Source: Ceratotherium simum simum
Taxonomy: Eukaryota > Chordata > Mammalia > Perissodactyla > Rhinocerotidae
Direction: 5' to 3'
Assembly (NCBI RefSeq): GCF_000283155.1
Contig: NW_004454206.1
Span: 16,866,334 to 16,930,333 of the forward strand
Length of the DNA: 64,000 nucleotides
The notes below the pieces were generated by a model. It ran no database searches and was not told the origin of the DNA. It saw nothing but the letters and a program-made list of their open reading frames with translations. Within the stretch, counting starts at the first letter, position 1. Every line of letters begins with the position of its first letter. Shown piece after piece: positions 12,560-22,469 of this stretch. A program made the position numbers and the translations under genes.

Positions 12560-12710
12560 TGGTAAAACATTCATAGTATACGAGTCTCACCACAAACATA
12601 CCTACTCAATCAAACTATTGACTCCTTAAGGACGAAGATTAGGTCCCTACATCTTCCCTATCTTATACATAATAGATTCAAAATAAATATTTTTCAATGA
12701 ACTAATTAAT
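12560..12710 (+). mobile_element. Probable L2 3' end
   Basis: TTGACTCCTTAAGGACGAAG, GTCCCTACATCTTCCCTATC and AAAATAAATATTTTTCAATG resemble the L2 3' terminal segment in sense orientation. Weak match by eye. Confidence 0.45.
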
Positions 12711-13544
12711 CAGCCAGCAGTCAAGCACCCAGTTGGTTATTATTTGTGATGCATAAATACTATCCATCAGGTAATTTCACCTTCAAAAGAAATGGATTTA
12801 CCTTGGGATGTACTGCTAGTATAATTTTGTAGTACACGCTTCATATAAGTTATTTTGTGAACCTTAAGAAGCTGAAGGAAAAATGTCAATTTAGTATGCC
12901 TAGTTATTTCTCATTCCGAAGACAGAATATTATTTTCTTCTCATGGAGATGCTCTAAGTCCTTAGTAGTTGCTTCTAATTCTTCCACACCACTGTTTCAA
13001 ACCCTCAGGCCTGGATCTTTTGGAAAGATGAAGAGGAAGGTATGGGGAAAAGGATGGGTTTTAAAGAAAATAATTTTATCTGTTCAAAAGATTCAGGAAG
13101 TGAATATCTTAACATTTGAATACTGACGTCTCAATAATATAAAGATATAATCTGTATGTGTATGGAAGAAGGACTCTATATCTGATACCTTTTTCACATC
13201 ATCACTTGAATGTACCAATTTGTCTGATTTAAAATAGTAATCATAATCTATGAGACAAAATCAGTATTGTATGTGAATATAAATTTTCCCAAACGCCATT
13301 TAAATAGACTTTCTTTGAGAGACAAGACACTTATTATCAAAAAGACAAGTCTCTTGACATTGAATGTTCTTGTTTTTGTTTAAAAATGTCTCCATTTCCT
13401 TCCTTTTAAAGTGCAATGAACTATTATAACATACGGGTTATGGTAAATTGATTAGATAGTGAAAAATTGATTTTCCATTATTTTAATGCAGAATCTTCGT
13501 GGGATTTTTTTTTGTCATTGTTGTTGTTTTTACTAAAGAAGCAT

Positions 13545-13640
13545 CTCTTTTAAACTCCATGCTACAAGGACTAGTGATGCCCACTGCCCAGGACAGTCTG
13601 GTACATAGTAGGTGCTCAAAATTTGAATGAATAAACGAAA
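13545..13640 (+). mobile_element. L2/MIR-type 3' terminal fragment
   Basis: CAGTCTGGTACATAGTAGGT followed by GCTCAAAATTTGAATGAATA is the shared L2/MIR 3' end signature, sense orientation. Too short to separate the two families. Confidence 0.65.
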
Positions 13641-14235
13641 GAGGACTTTTCATATAACCATGTTTAAAATGATATATTCCTATTTATAGTTTTTTCCACA
13701 TAATAAGAAACATTCCTATTTTCTTTATCCTCTCATTTTCTTGAACCAACTATTTCTCCTTTTTTTCTGGGATTTTTACCCTCTTTGTATTTAGTCTAAC
13801 TCTTCCTAAATTCTGAAGATACAGTCACTTAACCCTCTCTTCCATCCACTTTCTTTTCTTAATTTCAGGCGACGATGTGAAAATAATGGTGCTTATGTCT
13901 TTGTAATGACAGAACTTCCTTTGTCTTTTTTTTAGACTCATTTTAATCCTCAGTGACTCATATTTAAGAAATGAACTGTGCAGCTGTGGTGGAGCTAAGC
14001 CCTTGGCAACAACTTGAGGGGCAAACAAGTGGTCTCTCACAATGGAGGGATGGTCCTTAACCTTGAATTATTTGCTATGCAGTTTTAACAATGGAATTGC
14101 GTCATCAAACAGGGTCTTGGACTTTTTCATTTTGATGGGCCCTTCAAGATCCATATCCTAATTTTACAGACCTTGCTCCAACGCTTATCTCTACTTTCTC
14201 CTGTCTAGGTCTTTAATATATCCCTCGTTGCTTTG

Positions 14236-14340
14236 GTGACCAACTGTCGTGGTTTGCCTGAGACTATCCTGGTTTCAGCATTGAAAGTCTCGCATCATGA
14301 AATACTCCTCAGTACCTAGCAAACCAGGACAGTTGGTTAC
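14236..14340. mobile_element. Short inverted-repeat element (MITE-like)
   Basis: A 105-bp unit bounded by 22-bp terminal inverted repeats: 14236-14257 (GTGACCAACTGTCGTGGTTTGC) cannot be written in full here beyond its core, ACCAACTGTC and TGGTTTGC, and pairs with 14319-14340 (GCAAACCAGGACAGTTGG plus TTAC) with two mismatches. The interior has CCTGGTTTCAGCATTGAAAG. It looks like a miniature DNA transposon that recurs in mammals, but I cannot name the family and see no clear target duplication. Confidence 0.6.
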
Positions 14341-14448
14341 TCTACTCCTGCCTTCCATCTTTCAGTCTATGTTCAAACAGTTCCTATCCTAAAAAGAGCG
14401 TATCTTCCCTTTACCTGTGATCCTCTCTATCTTCCTCTTTTCCCTCTC

Positions 14449-14467
14449 AAAAAAAAAAAAAAAAAAA
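14449..14467 (+). repeat. A19 mononucleotide tract
   Basis: Uninterrupted run of 19 A. No SINE body precedes it; it lies in a pyrimidine-rich stretch at the edge of the L2 fossil. Confidence 0.95.
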
Positions 14468-14499
14468 GATATTGCACAAATAGTTTTCCTTTAAAATAC

Positions 14500-15055
14500 T
14501 TACTCCCTCTTCTCCCACTCACTCCTCAACTAAACCTACTTCTGAGGCTACTGCCCTCCGCTGGAATTGCTCTCACGAAGTCCAATGAACACTTCTCAGT
14601 GCTGATCTTGCTTTACCTCTGCGTATCATGTTTGGACACTCTTGGTCACTTTCTTCCTCTCTCTCTCGCTCTCTTTCTTTGATAGTTCTACAAACTATCC
14701 CCTCCTTTCCCCCAGTCTTTCCACCTATCCATTCCTTTTTGGCCTTTCATGCGATCCAGTTCCTCTGTCTGCCCATTAAATTTTTATATTCTGCAGAATT
14801 TCTCTTTAGGCCACTCCACTGCCTGAGCAATCTCATCTACCTATGTAATTTTAATCCTTGCCTATATGCATAATTGTAGGTACTCAGTGGATATTAGCTT
14901 AGTGAGAAAATGGACTCCTAAATCTCCTTTCTTCTCCCTAAACATTAGACTTGATATTTATTTCCTTTTGGAATGAATGTTACCTCTCCAAGCTGAGTGT
15001 ATCATACCCCCTTACTCTCTTTCCCATACAGATCCTCCCTCATATTAGTGTTGGG
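14500..15055 (+). mobile_element. L2 LINE fossil, reverse-transcriptase region, sense
   Basis: CTCCCACTCACTCCTCAACT, GGAATTGCTCTCACGAAGTC, CAATGAACACTTCTCAGTGC, TGATCTTGCTTTACCTCTGC and CCACTGCCTGAGCAATCTCA correspond to the RT core and following part of L2 ORF2 in sense. The frame is broken in many places. It appears to be one copy with 15666-16508, split by an insert. Confidence 0.75.
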
Positions 15056-15665
15056 TTTTTAATATCCATCTTTATTAATTTTATCCTGAATGTGCACGGG
15101 AGGTGTTCTAGATCGGAGACAGATTTCTTTTGATTACTTTACAGTAAATATCCTCACCAACCTCCTCCCAAGCCTTACCCCTAGGGAGTCATGAGGAAAG
15201 CTGATCAAAATTTTCCTACATGAGTGGCTGGGTACTCCATAGGTGAGAGACCAGGAAAATGTATTTTTCTCTGCTTATAAAGGAAAAGGAGGCAGTTGTC
15301 CCTTCTCCTCCTGAAAAGGTCTCCTTAGAAATGCAGTGGGGCTGAGTCCTAACTCCAATTTCTCCAGGAGCCAGCTAGCCCCATGTGTCTCGGGTTTTAC
15401 AACCTAGAAATGTCTCCAAGATCTGGGCTTCATATTTTTTGAAATGTAAATACCTAGAGAGGTAGCCACTCCAGTCTTTCTGACAACTTGGAGCTCAACG
15501 TAGGAACCTACTCTAGGCTATAACCATTTGGCCCTCTTGGATCAGAGAAATTAACTAGACAAATGACTGTAGATCTAATCCCCATGGTATGGGAAGGTTC
15601 TCAGGAGGCTAGAACTTTTTACAGGTATACTGAGAAATCCAGGAGAGTTTATTTCCTCACTTTTA
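15056..15665. other. Probable insertion within the L2 fossil, LTR-like, unassigned
   Basis: This 0.6-kb stretch interrupts the order of L2 sequence on both sides. It includes GTGAGAGACCAGGAAAATG, AGGAAAAGGAGGCAGTTGTC and GGGCTGAGTCCTAACTCC, which suggest an old LTR. I cannot assign it or find its exact ends. Confidence 0.4.
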
Positions 15666-16508
15666 GTTTAATTGCACCCTGCATTCACTCCTCTCCTCAA
15701 CCTAGAAACTAGAAGTCATCCTTGCTCCTTCCTCTGTCTTATCTCCAGCATCTCCAACACCAAATTCTCACACCTCCACTCTCGAAACACTTCCCTAGTC
15801 TATCTCTGTCTTTTTTATTTTTTTTTTTTCTGGTACTATCGCCCTGGGTCAGATCTTCATAATCTTTCCCTGAATTCTTGCAATTGCCTCCTAACTGGTC
15901 TCTCTGATTCCGTTTCTGCCCTTCTCAAATACATACTCTATTAATGTCAGGGAAATCTATTTGAAACGTACACATGCCCACCCTGCTCCCCTGCTTAAAT
16001 CCTCTCAAAGATTCCTGAGTACTTAAAAGACAACACCCAGCCTTCTTAGCAGGGCATGTATGGTCATAGGTGGAGCTTCAAATTCTGGTTTAAAGGTCTA
16101 ATATAGTTTGAGATGACAGTGTCCTGCCTCATCTGTGGCTATGTCCTCTCCTTGTGCTTTACATTCTAGAAACACTGGCCTACTTGAGATAACTATGTAT
16201 GCCATACTATTATATCCTGTATCTTCACGCCTGCATTTTAATCGTCTTTCTTTCTTTCTCCTCTAACCTACTCTTCCCTGGCTAACTCATGTTCATACTT
16301 TAGAATTCTTCGTGAATACTATCTTCTCCCAGAAGCCTTCCCCGGTTTCCTTTCCCATTTTGTGCACTTTCCACATTGTATTGAAATTATTTATGTGTTT
16401 GACTCTTCTACTGTATAGTATAAGTTCCTAAATGGGAGGGGCTATTTTACATTCAACTTTGTATTTCTAGTCTCTGGTACAACCACTGACACATAGTAGT
16501 TCAATAAA
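15666..16508 (+). mobile_element. L2 LINE fossil, ORF2 end and 3' UTR, sense
   Basis: Resumes L2 order: ACTAGAAGTCATCCTTGCTC, TCTTGCAATTGCCTCCTAAC, TGGTCTCTCTGATTCCG, CCCCTGCTTAAATCCTCTC, CCCAGAAGCCTTCCCCGGTT and the 3' end GACACATAGTAGTTCAATAA. A T-rich patch near 15815-15830 may be a small later insertion. Confidence 0.8.
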
Positions 16509-17920
16509 GGGAGCCATTATTATTTTTATAATCAGTACTGTCATTATCAGTTGCCTCCTGTCAAGTCCAAATGGAGACACTAGGCAAAATATAATTTGCT
16601 TGAAATTGGGGAAATTATATGTATGAGAAAAATACAAGAATACAAGAACTATATACACATACACACATGCATGCACACATGCATGTGCGCACACACGCAC
16701 ACAGATTTCAAATGAAATATTAGAAGGAGAATCAGCCTTACATGTAAGCAGAGTAAATGACCCACCTATTGTGTATGATTTCAAGGGTGCAAGAATATCC
16801 CACTGTACAGAAATTACATCCCCATCCACAGGCTGAATCCTAATATTCCACTTATAGAATTTCATTATTTTGGTTCAAACACCTTGCCTCTCTCTACTGA
16901 ATTGTAAATAAGTATGCACGATGAATCATTTTGCAAAGTATCAGACTCAGGATTCCTTTGAATGGTGAGCACCGTTAGGATTTTATTTATAAATATGTCA
17001 TACAATACAGTTCTGGACCACTCCTACAATGTAACAATGTATCTGAAGTTTAAAGGAGATACTGCTAAGTTTTCTCCCAGTAACAGAACACGGCTTCAAT
17101 TTGATAGGCAATGTTACTAAAAATAGGATAGAACTGTAAAAAGGTATGAATAATTAAGCCCTAGATCAGGGCATTTATTACTGTTGTTTTTACAATGATC
17201 TATTTACATTTATGTGGCACTTAATACTTTCATTAACATCTTCACTTCTGAGATCACAGAATCTGGGCCAATAATTATCTCTGATGGTTTCAGAGTATCT
17301 GTTTCTTTATCTTAGCCTTACAGGATGTCTCACAACCCTTAGCACTAGATTATGTATGAATTTTATTGTTTTCACTCCATTTCTAGTGTGTTAGTTTTCT
17401 CCCTTCTTTTGGTCCAGAAACTTCTTGAAGGCAGAAACTATGCATTTTGCTTTTCTTATACTCCTCTGTATCAAGGAATATTACAGATTAGAGATTAAAA
17501 TTGATAACTAGCCTAGATGACCTTAAGATACCTACTCTAGATCTACTTATTTAAAGTTGTTCCCAAAATTTCTACCTCTAGCATACCTCAAAATATTTCT
17601 ACCATTCTCAAAGAAGTCACAATGGATGATGTAATGGGTATTTTTCAAAAGTATTAAATTTGTACTTAGTTTACTGTTAGTACATCATTTTATTTGTTGT
17701 CAGACATTTTGACAGAACTAGCCAATGATTATGAATTGGATTAGTTGTATACTTCAATACAACCTAAGTTCTTCCAAATGGCCCTTCAGGCTTCCCATTA
17801 TGTTCTGCATATGTATTCTTTTGCGTATATTTAAGTCTTCATTAGCCCTGCTAGGATTTTGCAATATATATCTTGCAACTTTAGCTCCAGCTTTCAAGTT
17901 TGGCAGTCAGGTTATATAAA
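16509..17920. other. Mostly unassigned intronic DNA with a CA/CATG tract
   Basis: Contains a compound CA-rich simple repeat at about 16648-16704 (CACATACACACATGCATGC and CACACACGCACACAG). The remainder shows no repeat or gene I recognise. Confidence 0.6.
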
Positions 17921-17940
17921 TAAATCACTCTTATCTTAAT

Positions 17941-18149
17941 TTTATTTATTTATTTATTTATTTATTTATTTCCCCAAAACCCCAGTAGATAGTTGTATGT
18001 CGTAGTTGCACATCCTTCTAGTTGCTGTATGTGGGACACGGCCCCAGCATGGCCAGAGAAGCGGTGCATCGGTGCGTGCCCGGGATCCGAACCCGGGCCG
18101 CCAGCAGCAGAGCGTGAGCACTTAACCGCTAAGCCACGGGGCCGGCCCC
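17941..18149 (-). mobile_element. ERE SINE, antisense, 265 bp before exon 58
   Basis: Minus-strand ERE SINE with a (TTTA)n tail at 17941-17970 and GGGGCCGGCC head at 18138-18147. Box B complement GGATCCGAACCC is intact. Perfect 20-bp target-site duplication TAAATCACTCTTATCTTAAT at 17921-17940 and 18150-18169. The perfect duplication suggests recent insertion, close to the exon 58 acceptor. Confidence 0.96.
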
Positions 18150-18413
18150 TAAATCACTCTTATCTTAATGGAAGGGCATTAACATATCTTGAAAGCTCCC
18201 CCATTCTCTCCAGGATAGTTTTACAAACACAATGGTTTCCTGCTTAAAAAAAGCTCTGTATAGCCTTCTTTATCATTTTATGACTATCAGTTTATAAATA
18301 AAGGAAATAGAAATTGACCTGGGAATTTCATAACCTAGCTCTGAGCACCCAGGATTAATTTTGAGAAGAATGCCACAAGCCAAATAAGCATTTCTTTTCA
18401 TCTCATTTCACAG

Positions 18414-18534
18414 GCCTTCAAGAGGGAATTGAAAACGAAAGAACCCGTAATCATGAGTACTCTTGAGACTGTGCGAGTATTTCTGACAGAGCAGCCTTTG
18501 GAAGGACTAGAGAAACTCTACCAGGAGCCCAGAG
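18414..18534 (+). CDS. DMD: Dystrophin exon 58 (121 nt)
   Basis: Starts on a codon boundary (GCC TTC AAG AGG) and gives 40 codons plus one base, which begins a Glu codon finished in exon 59. The protein opens AFKRELKTKEPVIMS and ends EKLYQEPR. From memory it covers human residues 2850-2889 in spectrin-like repeat 23. Acceptor CATCTCATTTCACAG has a good pyrimidine tract; donor is GAG|GTAATT. One residue differs from human as I recall (TVRV here, TVRI in human, about residue 2871). Skipping exon 58 alone shifts the frame, but exons 58 and 59 together are 390 nt and frame-neutral. Confidence 0.98.
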
Positions 18535-19149
18535 GTAATTGAATGTGGAACTGTAATAACATATTGATAGAAGGATCAGTGGTGACAGAGCAACCCATGC
18601 ATTCTTGCTGCCAGGGTCTGGATAGCTCTCACATTTTCTAGGTTAAATAGAATCGATTCAAATTAAACATAGATATTGAAAAAGAAGAAGGAATCATAAA
18701 CCACCATGCATAAATCTGTTTGCACATTTATAAATAAACATTAAAAGAGGTTAGTGAAACATTTAGAAAATAATAAACAAAAGAGGTTGTCTTTGAGGAG
18801 GAATTCTATTGTTACAAAGACTGCAAGGTAATTTTCAATTTAAGAGCCAGACTAAAGTAGATTAGAGATTGTGGTGTACATCTTAACATTTTTCTACTCA
18901 ATAGCTTAAATGAATCTTGAATTATCTGATTGATATAAGGTAGAAAAGATTCACTCAGGAAGACAGACTTTAGATGTGCTGGACTAAATCAAAATGTATG
19001 CCAAAGTGTAAAAGAGCCATTAATGAGTAGGCTGGCCTCTTGTTAAACTGTACTCTCTTTCTTTCTTCCAGTATGACCTTTTCAACAATGTTTTTTTTTT
19101 TTAAACAAAAATGAATGTGGCCTAAAACCTTGTCGTATTACCGATTTAG
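18535..19149 (+). other. DMD: DMD intron 58 (615 bp)
   Basis: Very short intron in a gene known for huge introns. Donor GTAATT at 18535; functional acceptor TTAG at 19146-19149. It holds a strong-looking decoy acceptor (CTCTCTTTCTTTCTTCCAG ending 19071) followed by a T12 run at 19091-19102. No repeat is recognised. Confidence 0.97.
19053..19149 (+). promoter_or_regulatory. DMD: Exon 59 acceptor region with upstream decoy 3' splice site
   Basis: The real acceptor, fixed by homology to exon 59, is preceded by a mixed, pyrimidine-poor stretch (TTGTCGTATTACCGATTTAG). A branch-like CTAAAAC lies near 19122. Upstream, 78 nt away, an almost pure pyrimidine tract ends in TTCCAG (19066-19071), which looks stronger. 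Use of the decoy would add 78 nt that begin, in frame, GTA TGA, an immediate stop. Confidence 0.7.
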
Positions 19150-19418
19150 AGCTGCCTCCTGAGGAGAGAGCCCAGAATGTCACACGGCTCCTACGAAAGC
19201 AGGCTGAGGAGGTCAACACTGAGTGGGAAAAATTGAACCTGCACTCTGCTGACTGGCAGAGAAAAATAGATGAGGCCCTCGAAAGACTCCAGGAACTTCA
19301 GGAGGCCACGGATGAGCTGGACCTCAAACTACGCCAAGCTGATGTGATCAAGGGATCCTGGCAGCCTGTGGGCGATCTCCTCATTGATTCTCTCCAAGAT
19401 CACCTCGAAAAAGTCAAG
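19150..19418 (+). CDS. DMD: Dystrophin exon 59 (269 nt)
   Basis: Two bases complete the Glu codon begun in exon 58; 89 codons follow and the exon ends on a boundary (GTC AAG). The protein opens ELPPEERAQNVTRLLRK and ends SLQDHLEKVK. From memory this is human residues 2890-2979: the end of spectrin-like repeat 23 and first part of repeat 24. Repeat-type Trp residues occur in TEWEKL, ADWQRK and GSWQPV. Two residues appear to differ from human: IDEA for IDET (about 2932) and RQAD for RQAE (about 2954). Donor is AAG|GTACCG. The frame stays open about 39 codons into intron 59, so unspliced RNA would add a short tail before a stop near 19533. Confidence 0.98.
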
Positions 19419-19724
19419 GTACCGTCTACTGCTTTGCCTCAGAGCCCTTGTGAAAGATTCAAAAGAGGTTCTAATCTGAACTTGAGTGCAGTATTTTCTT
19501 CTTACAGAGTTACAAATAGGACCCTTAAGCGTTAGAAATCAGTCCATCTTTCACAAATTCAAAGTCTTCTTGCGTGCGGTATTTTCCCCAAGAGAAGATA
19601 GTGATCTAATCATTTATCTTCAGTAATAAGAAATGAAATATTAAAAAGTTACAGGGCAAAAAAATCATTTTGATTTTGCTATTAGGAAATTAATTTAAGT
19701 GTTTGTACTAAAGTGGTCTGGTTT

Positions 19725-19726
<2 letters not shown>

Positions 19727-19759
<33 letters not shown>

Positions 19760-19772
19760 TGTGTATGTGTGT
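19727..19772 (+). repeat. (GT)n microsatellite
   Basis: About 46 bp of GT repeat with GC and AT interruptions near its end (GTGCGCGTGTGTATGTGTGT). It lies 309 bp after exon 59. Likely length-polymorphic. Confidence 0.95.
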
Positions 19773-20214
19773 TCTTTGTGGTACTTAGTACCAGAGTAGG
19801 GAAAAATACCACACTTAATCAAGCACCAGGAGTCTAGATTTTGGCCTTTTTGCTAACTAAATTATGTGACTTGGGTGAGTTATGGTACTGTGAAATGAGG
19901 CCATTAATGCTGCCCTTCCCTTAGAAGGTAATATATATAATACAATTTTGAGTTGTATTAGCACACTGCAGAGATGAGGAAATATCATTATATATTTGGA
20001 ATACTACTGTTCATGAGACCAAAGTTAAATTCCCTTGTGGCACAAAGATGATAAATATATTTATAAGGAAAGAATATACATATTTAGGAGTATCCTTTTG
20101 AAAACGAGCAACTTGAAACATTTTTTGTTTACTCATCTAGTGTCAAAACCAACAGAAGTCCGCCCAGATTTGAATTCAAAAGAAGTGAAATTGTCACCTG
20201 CACTTGGCATGTTT

Positions 20215-20763
20215 GCCAGCACCCTCATTCTGGAATGTCTCTTCTTCCTTGGCTTTCAGGGCACTGTTCTATCCACGTTCTTCTTCTTACTTTATTTTCC
20301 CCAATTCTGAAACTTTACTCACCCTTCAAATGTTGGTGTGTCCAAGTTTCTAACCTTAGCTCAGTTCTCTTTTTATTGTATAAATTCTCCATTTTGAAAT
20401 GGCATGGATGGTGACAAATCTAAATTTCTAGTCTGGATCTCTTTTCTGATCTCCTAACCCATAGGCTATTAGAATCAAAATGCAACCATTCTGAAACCAA
20501 GTTCATTCATTCTCCTGTTTGCCCTTACTGTTGTCCCCCTTTACCTGCCCTTTCTTCTGTGTTTCCTATTTCAGTTAATGGATCACAATCGAACAAGTTG
20601 CTCAGGCTTGAAACTTGAGATCTATCCTTAAATCCTTCTACATTTTCACTGACTGCACTTGATTGCTCGTTTTACCTCAGAATATCTCTTTATATTTTCT
20701 CTCCTCTTTTCAATCAATATCCTGTTCTAGCCCCCAGTATCCGTTACTCAGATTGTTGTATTA
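20215..20763 (+). mobile_element. L2 LINE fossil, first segment, sense
   Basis: TTCTTCTTACTTTATTTTCC, AAATGTTGGTGTGTCCAAG, TTAATGGATCACAATCGAAC, AAGTTGCTCAGGCTTGAAAC and TGAGATCTATCCTTAAATCC follow L2 ORF2 after the RT core. The copy is cut at 20764 by a Tigger-type element and continues beyond it. Confidence 0.75.
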
Positions 20764-20765
20764 TA

Positions 20766-20975
20766 CAGTCATGCACCGCATAACGACATTTTGGTCAACA
20801 ATGGACTGCACATACAATGGTGGTCCCATTAGATTAGTACCATATAGCCTAGGTGTGTAGTAGGCTATACCATCTAGGTTTGTGTAAGTACACTCTATGA
20901 TGTTTACACAACGATGAAATCGCCTAACAACACATTTCTCAGAACGTATCCCTGTTGTTAAGCCACGTGTGACTG
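20766..20975 (-). mobile_element. MER2/Tigger-type DNA transposon, internally deleted
   Basis: Terminal inverted repeats CAGTCATGCACCGCATAACG (left) and GTTAAGCCACGTGTGACTG (right), flanked by TA duplications at 20764-20765 and 20976-20977, the Tc1/mariner signature. The interior (TGGTGGTCCCATTAG, CCTAGGTGTGTAGTAGGCTA, AGTACACTCTATGATGTT) matches MER2/Tigger1-type sequence, here with a large internal deletion (210 bp). It sits inside an L2 and so is younger than that L2. Confidence 0.9.
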
Positions 20976-20977
20976 TA

Positions 20978-21615
20978 CATTTTTAAATCCCATTCCCCAG
21001 TCGGTGTAGCTGGCATGTCATAAACATTGCATTTTAAATATTTGGTTAATGAATGAACCGTTTCTTTACTGATATTTCTGCATTATCCATCCTTTTCCAA
21101 CTCCAATCTAAACCCTTGCGGGAAACTGCCTGCCTGAGAATGAAGTCCAATGAATGAAGAGGGCAGGTGGCCCTTTTCTTCCTAGCCTTGACTTAAATTC
21201 CTGACTGTTGCTCCCATCCTCCAGGCCGTTCAATACACTCTGACCATACCACGCCTTTACCCAAATATGCCATCTTTTGACATAACTCTCTGCCAGTCAC
21301 CCCACCCTTATCTGGCTAGTGAATTTCCACTCAGCCTTCAAGGCCCATCTCAAATGGCACCTGTATTTGTAGTTTTCCCTGAGTGTCTCCCACCTCCAAC
21401 TCCCACCAAGCAGAAGAAACTGCTCTCAAGTCAGTAGTTTCGTAGATCACCACACCTGTTTCAGTTGTCACACTTAAATTTCACATATATTGTAGCAAGT
21501 CGCTTATGTAATTGCTTTCTCCCATAGAAAGTGAGGTTCCTAAGAGCAAGGATCATGCTGTACATCTTTGAATTCCCAGCTTACAGTGCCAGCAGCATAT
21601 AAGGAATCTAATTCA
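20978..21615 (+). mobile_element. L2 LINE fossil, second segment and 3' end, sense
   Basis: Continues the L2: CTCAGCCTTCAAGGCCCATC, TCAAATGGCACCTGTATTTG, AAAGTGAGGTTCCTAAGAGC and AAGGATCATGCTGTACATCT, closing near AGTGCCAGCAGCATATAAGG. The stretch 20978-21060 fits less well and may hold something else. Confidence 0.7.
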
Positions 21616-21629
21616 GTTTCTGTATTCCT

Positions 21630-21760
21630 TCACTCAACAATGGTTTATGAGCCACTATACAATGTGCTATATATGTACTTATGAATGGAACAGACTTGGT
21701 CTTTGCCCTCATGAAGCCTACAGTCTAATGTTGAACTGAACAGCTCTTCATTAAAGTAGT
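21630..21760 (+). repeat. Short copy of the unnamed ancient repeat
   Basis: TCACTCAACAATGGTTTATG, TGGAACAGACTTGGTCTTTG and CCCTCATGAAGCCTACAGTC resemble the start of the repeat at 8366. Confidence 0.55.
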
Positions 21761-22237
21761 AGGTGAAGATTTAAAAGAAGCTTAAAAATTTGACTCTATA
21801 ACTTCTAAAATCTCTTCCACCTCAACATTCTGTGACCCCATGTCTAACATTTAAAGCAATGGTTAACATTGCTGTCTACTTGAAAACTAAAATAATGTTT
21901 TGAAATGTATTACCTTGTATTTGTTCTGCATTAAAAGTAGTATTTTTATCCAAAAATAACTGAAATTTTAAAAATCTTCTCCAAAATGACAAGTTTAGGA
22001 GAGTGTCCCAAAGGAACTAAATTAGTTTATAAATCAATTAACTGGCTGAATATGTAGGCTTTAGAGCAGACATAAGGCATTCATTTTTAGCCATATCTGT
22101 CACACAGGAGCACTTGTAGTATATTGAGTATGGATGGGGAATGTATGCAGCATGATTTAATAACAAAAAATAACTAAAAGTAGAAGAGCTGGCCCTCACC
22201 CAACCCTATTTGCAGTTTTCTTGCAGTTCCCCTCTCT

Positions 22238-22452
22238 CTTTTTTATTTTTATAATTTTATTTATTTATTTTTCCCCCAAAGCCCCAGTAGATAGTTGTAT
22301 GTCATAGCTGCACATCCTTCTAGTTGCTGTATGTGGGACGCGGCCTCAGCATGGCCGGAGAAGTGGTGCGTCGGTGCGCGCCCGGGATCCGAACCCGGGC
22401 CGCCAGTAGCGGAGCACGCGCACTTAACCGCTAAGCCACAGGGCCGGCCCCT
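22238..22452 (-). mobile_element. ERE SINE, antisense
   Basis: Minus-strand ERE SINE with a T/A-rich tail (22238-22272) and GGGCCGGCCC head (22441-22450). Box B complement GGATCCGAACCC and a CGGGCCGCC context are intact and CpG-rich. Target-site duplication CAGTTCCCCTCTCT at 22224-22237 and 22453-22466, perfect over 14 bp. Confidence 0.95.
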
Positions 22453-22469
22453 CAGTTCCCCTCTCTTAT

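Larger units (their letters stand above)
1455..18413 (+). other. DMD: DMD intron 57
   Basis: Intron of 16,959 bp between the donor GTAGGA (1455) and an acceptor ending TTTCACAG (18413). It contains four ERE copies or ERE-rich composites (3583, 10862, 17941), L1, L2, MIR and DNA-transposon relics listed separately. The spans 2590-3560, 5630-8360, 9230-10020, 11890-14230 and 16510-17920 show no repeat I can name with confidence, apart from short simple-sequence tracts. No embedded gene is visible on either strand. Confidence 0.95.

Noticed and set aside
16467..16865. 132-codon minus-strand open frame with a CVRVCAHACVHACVYVYIV stretch
   Set aside because: The Cys/Val/His-rich part is a translated CA-type simple repeat; the rest is the end of an L2 and intron.
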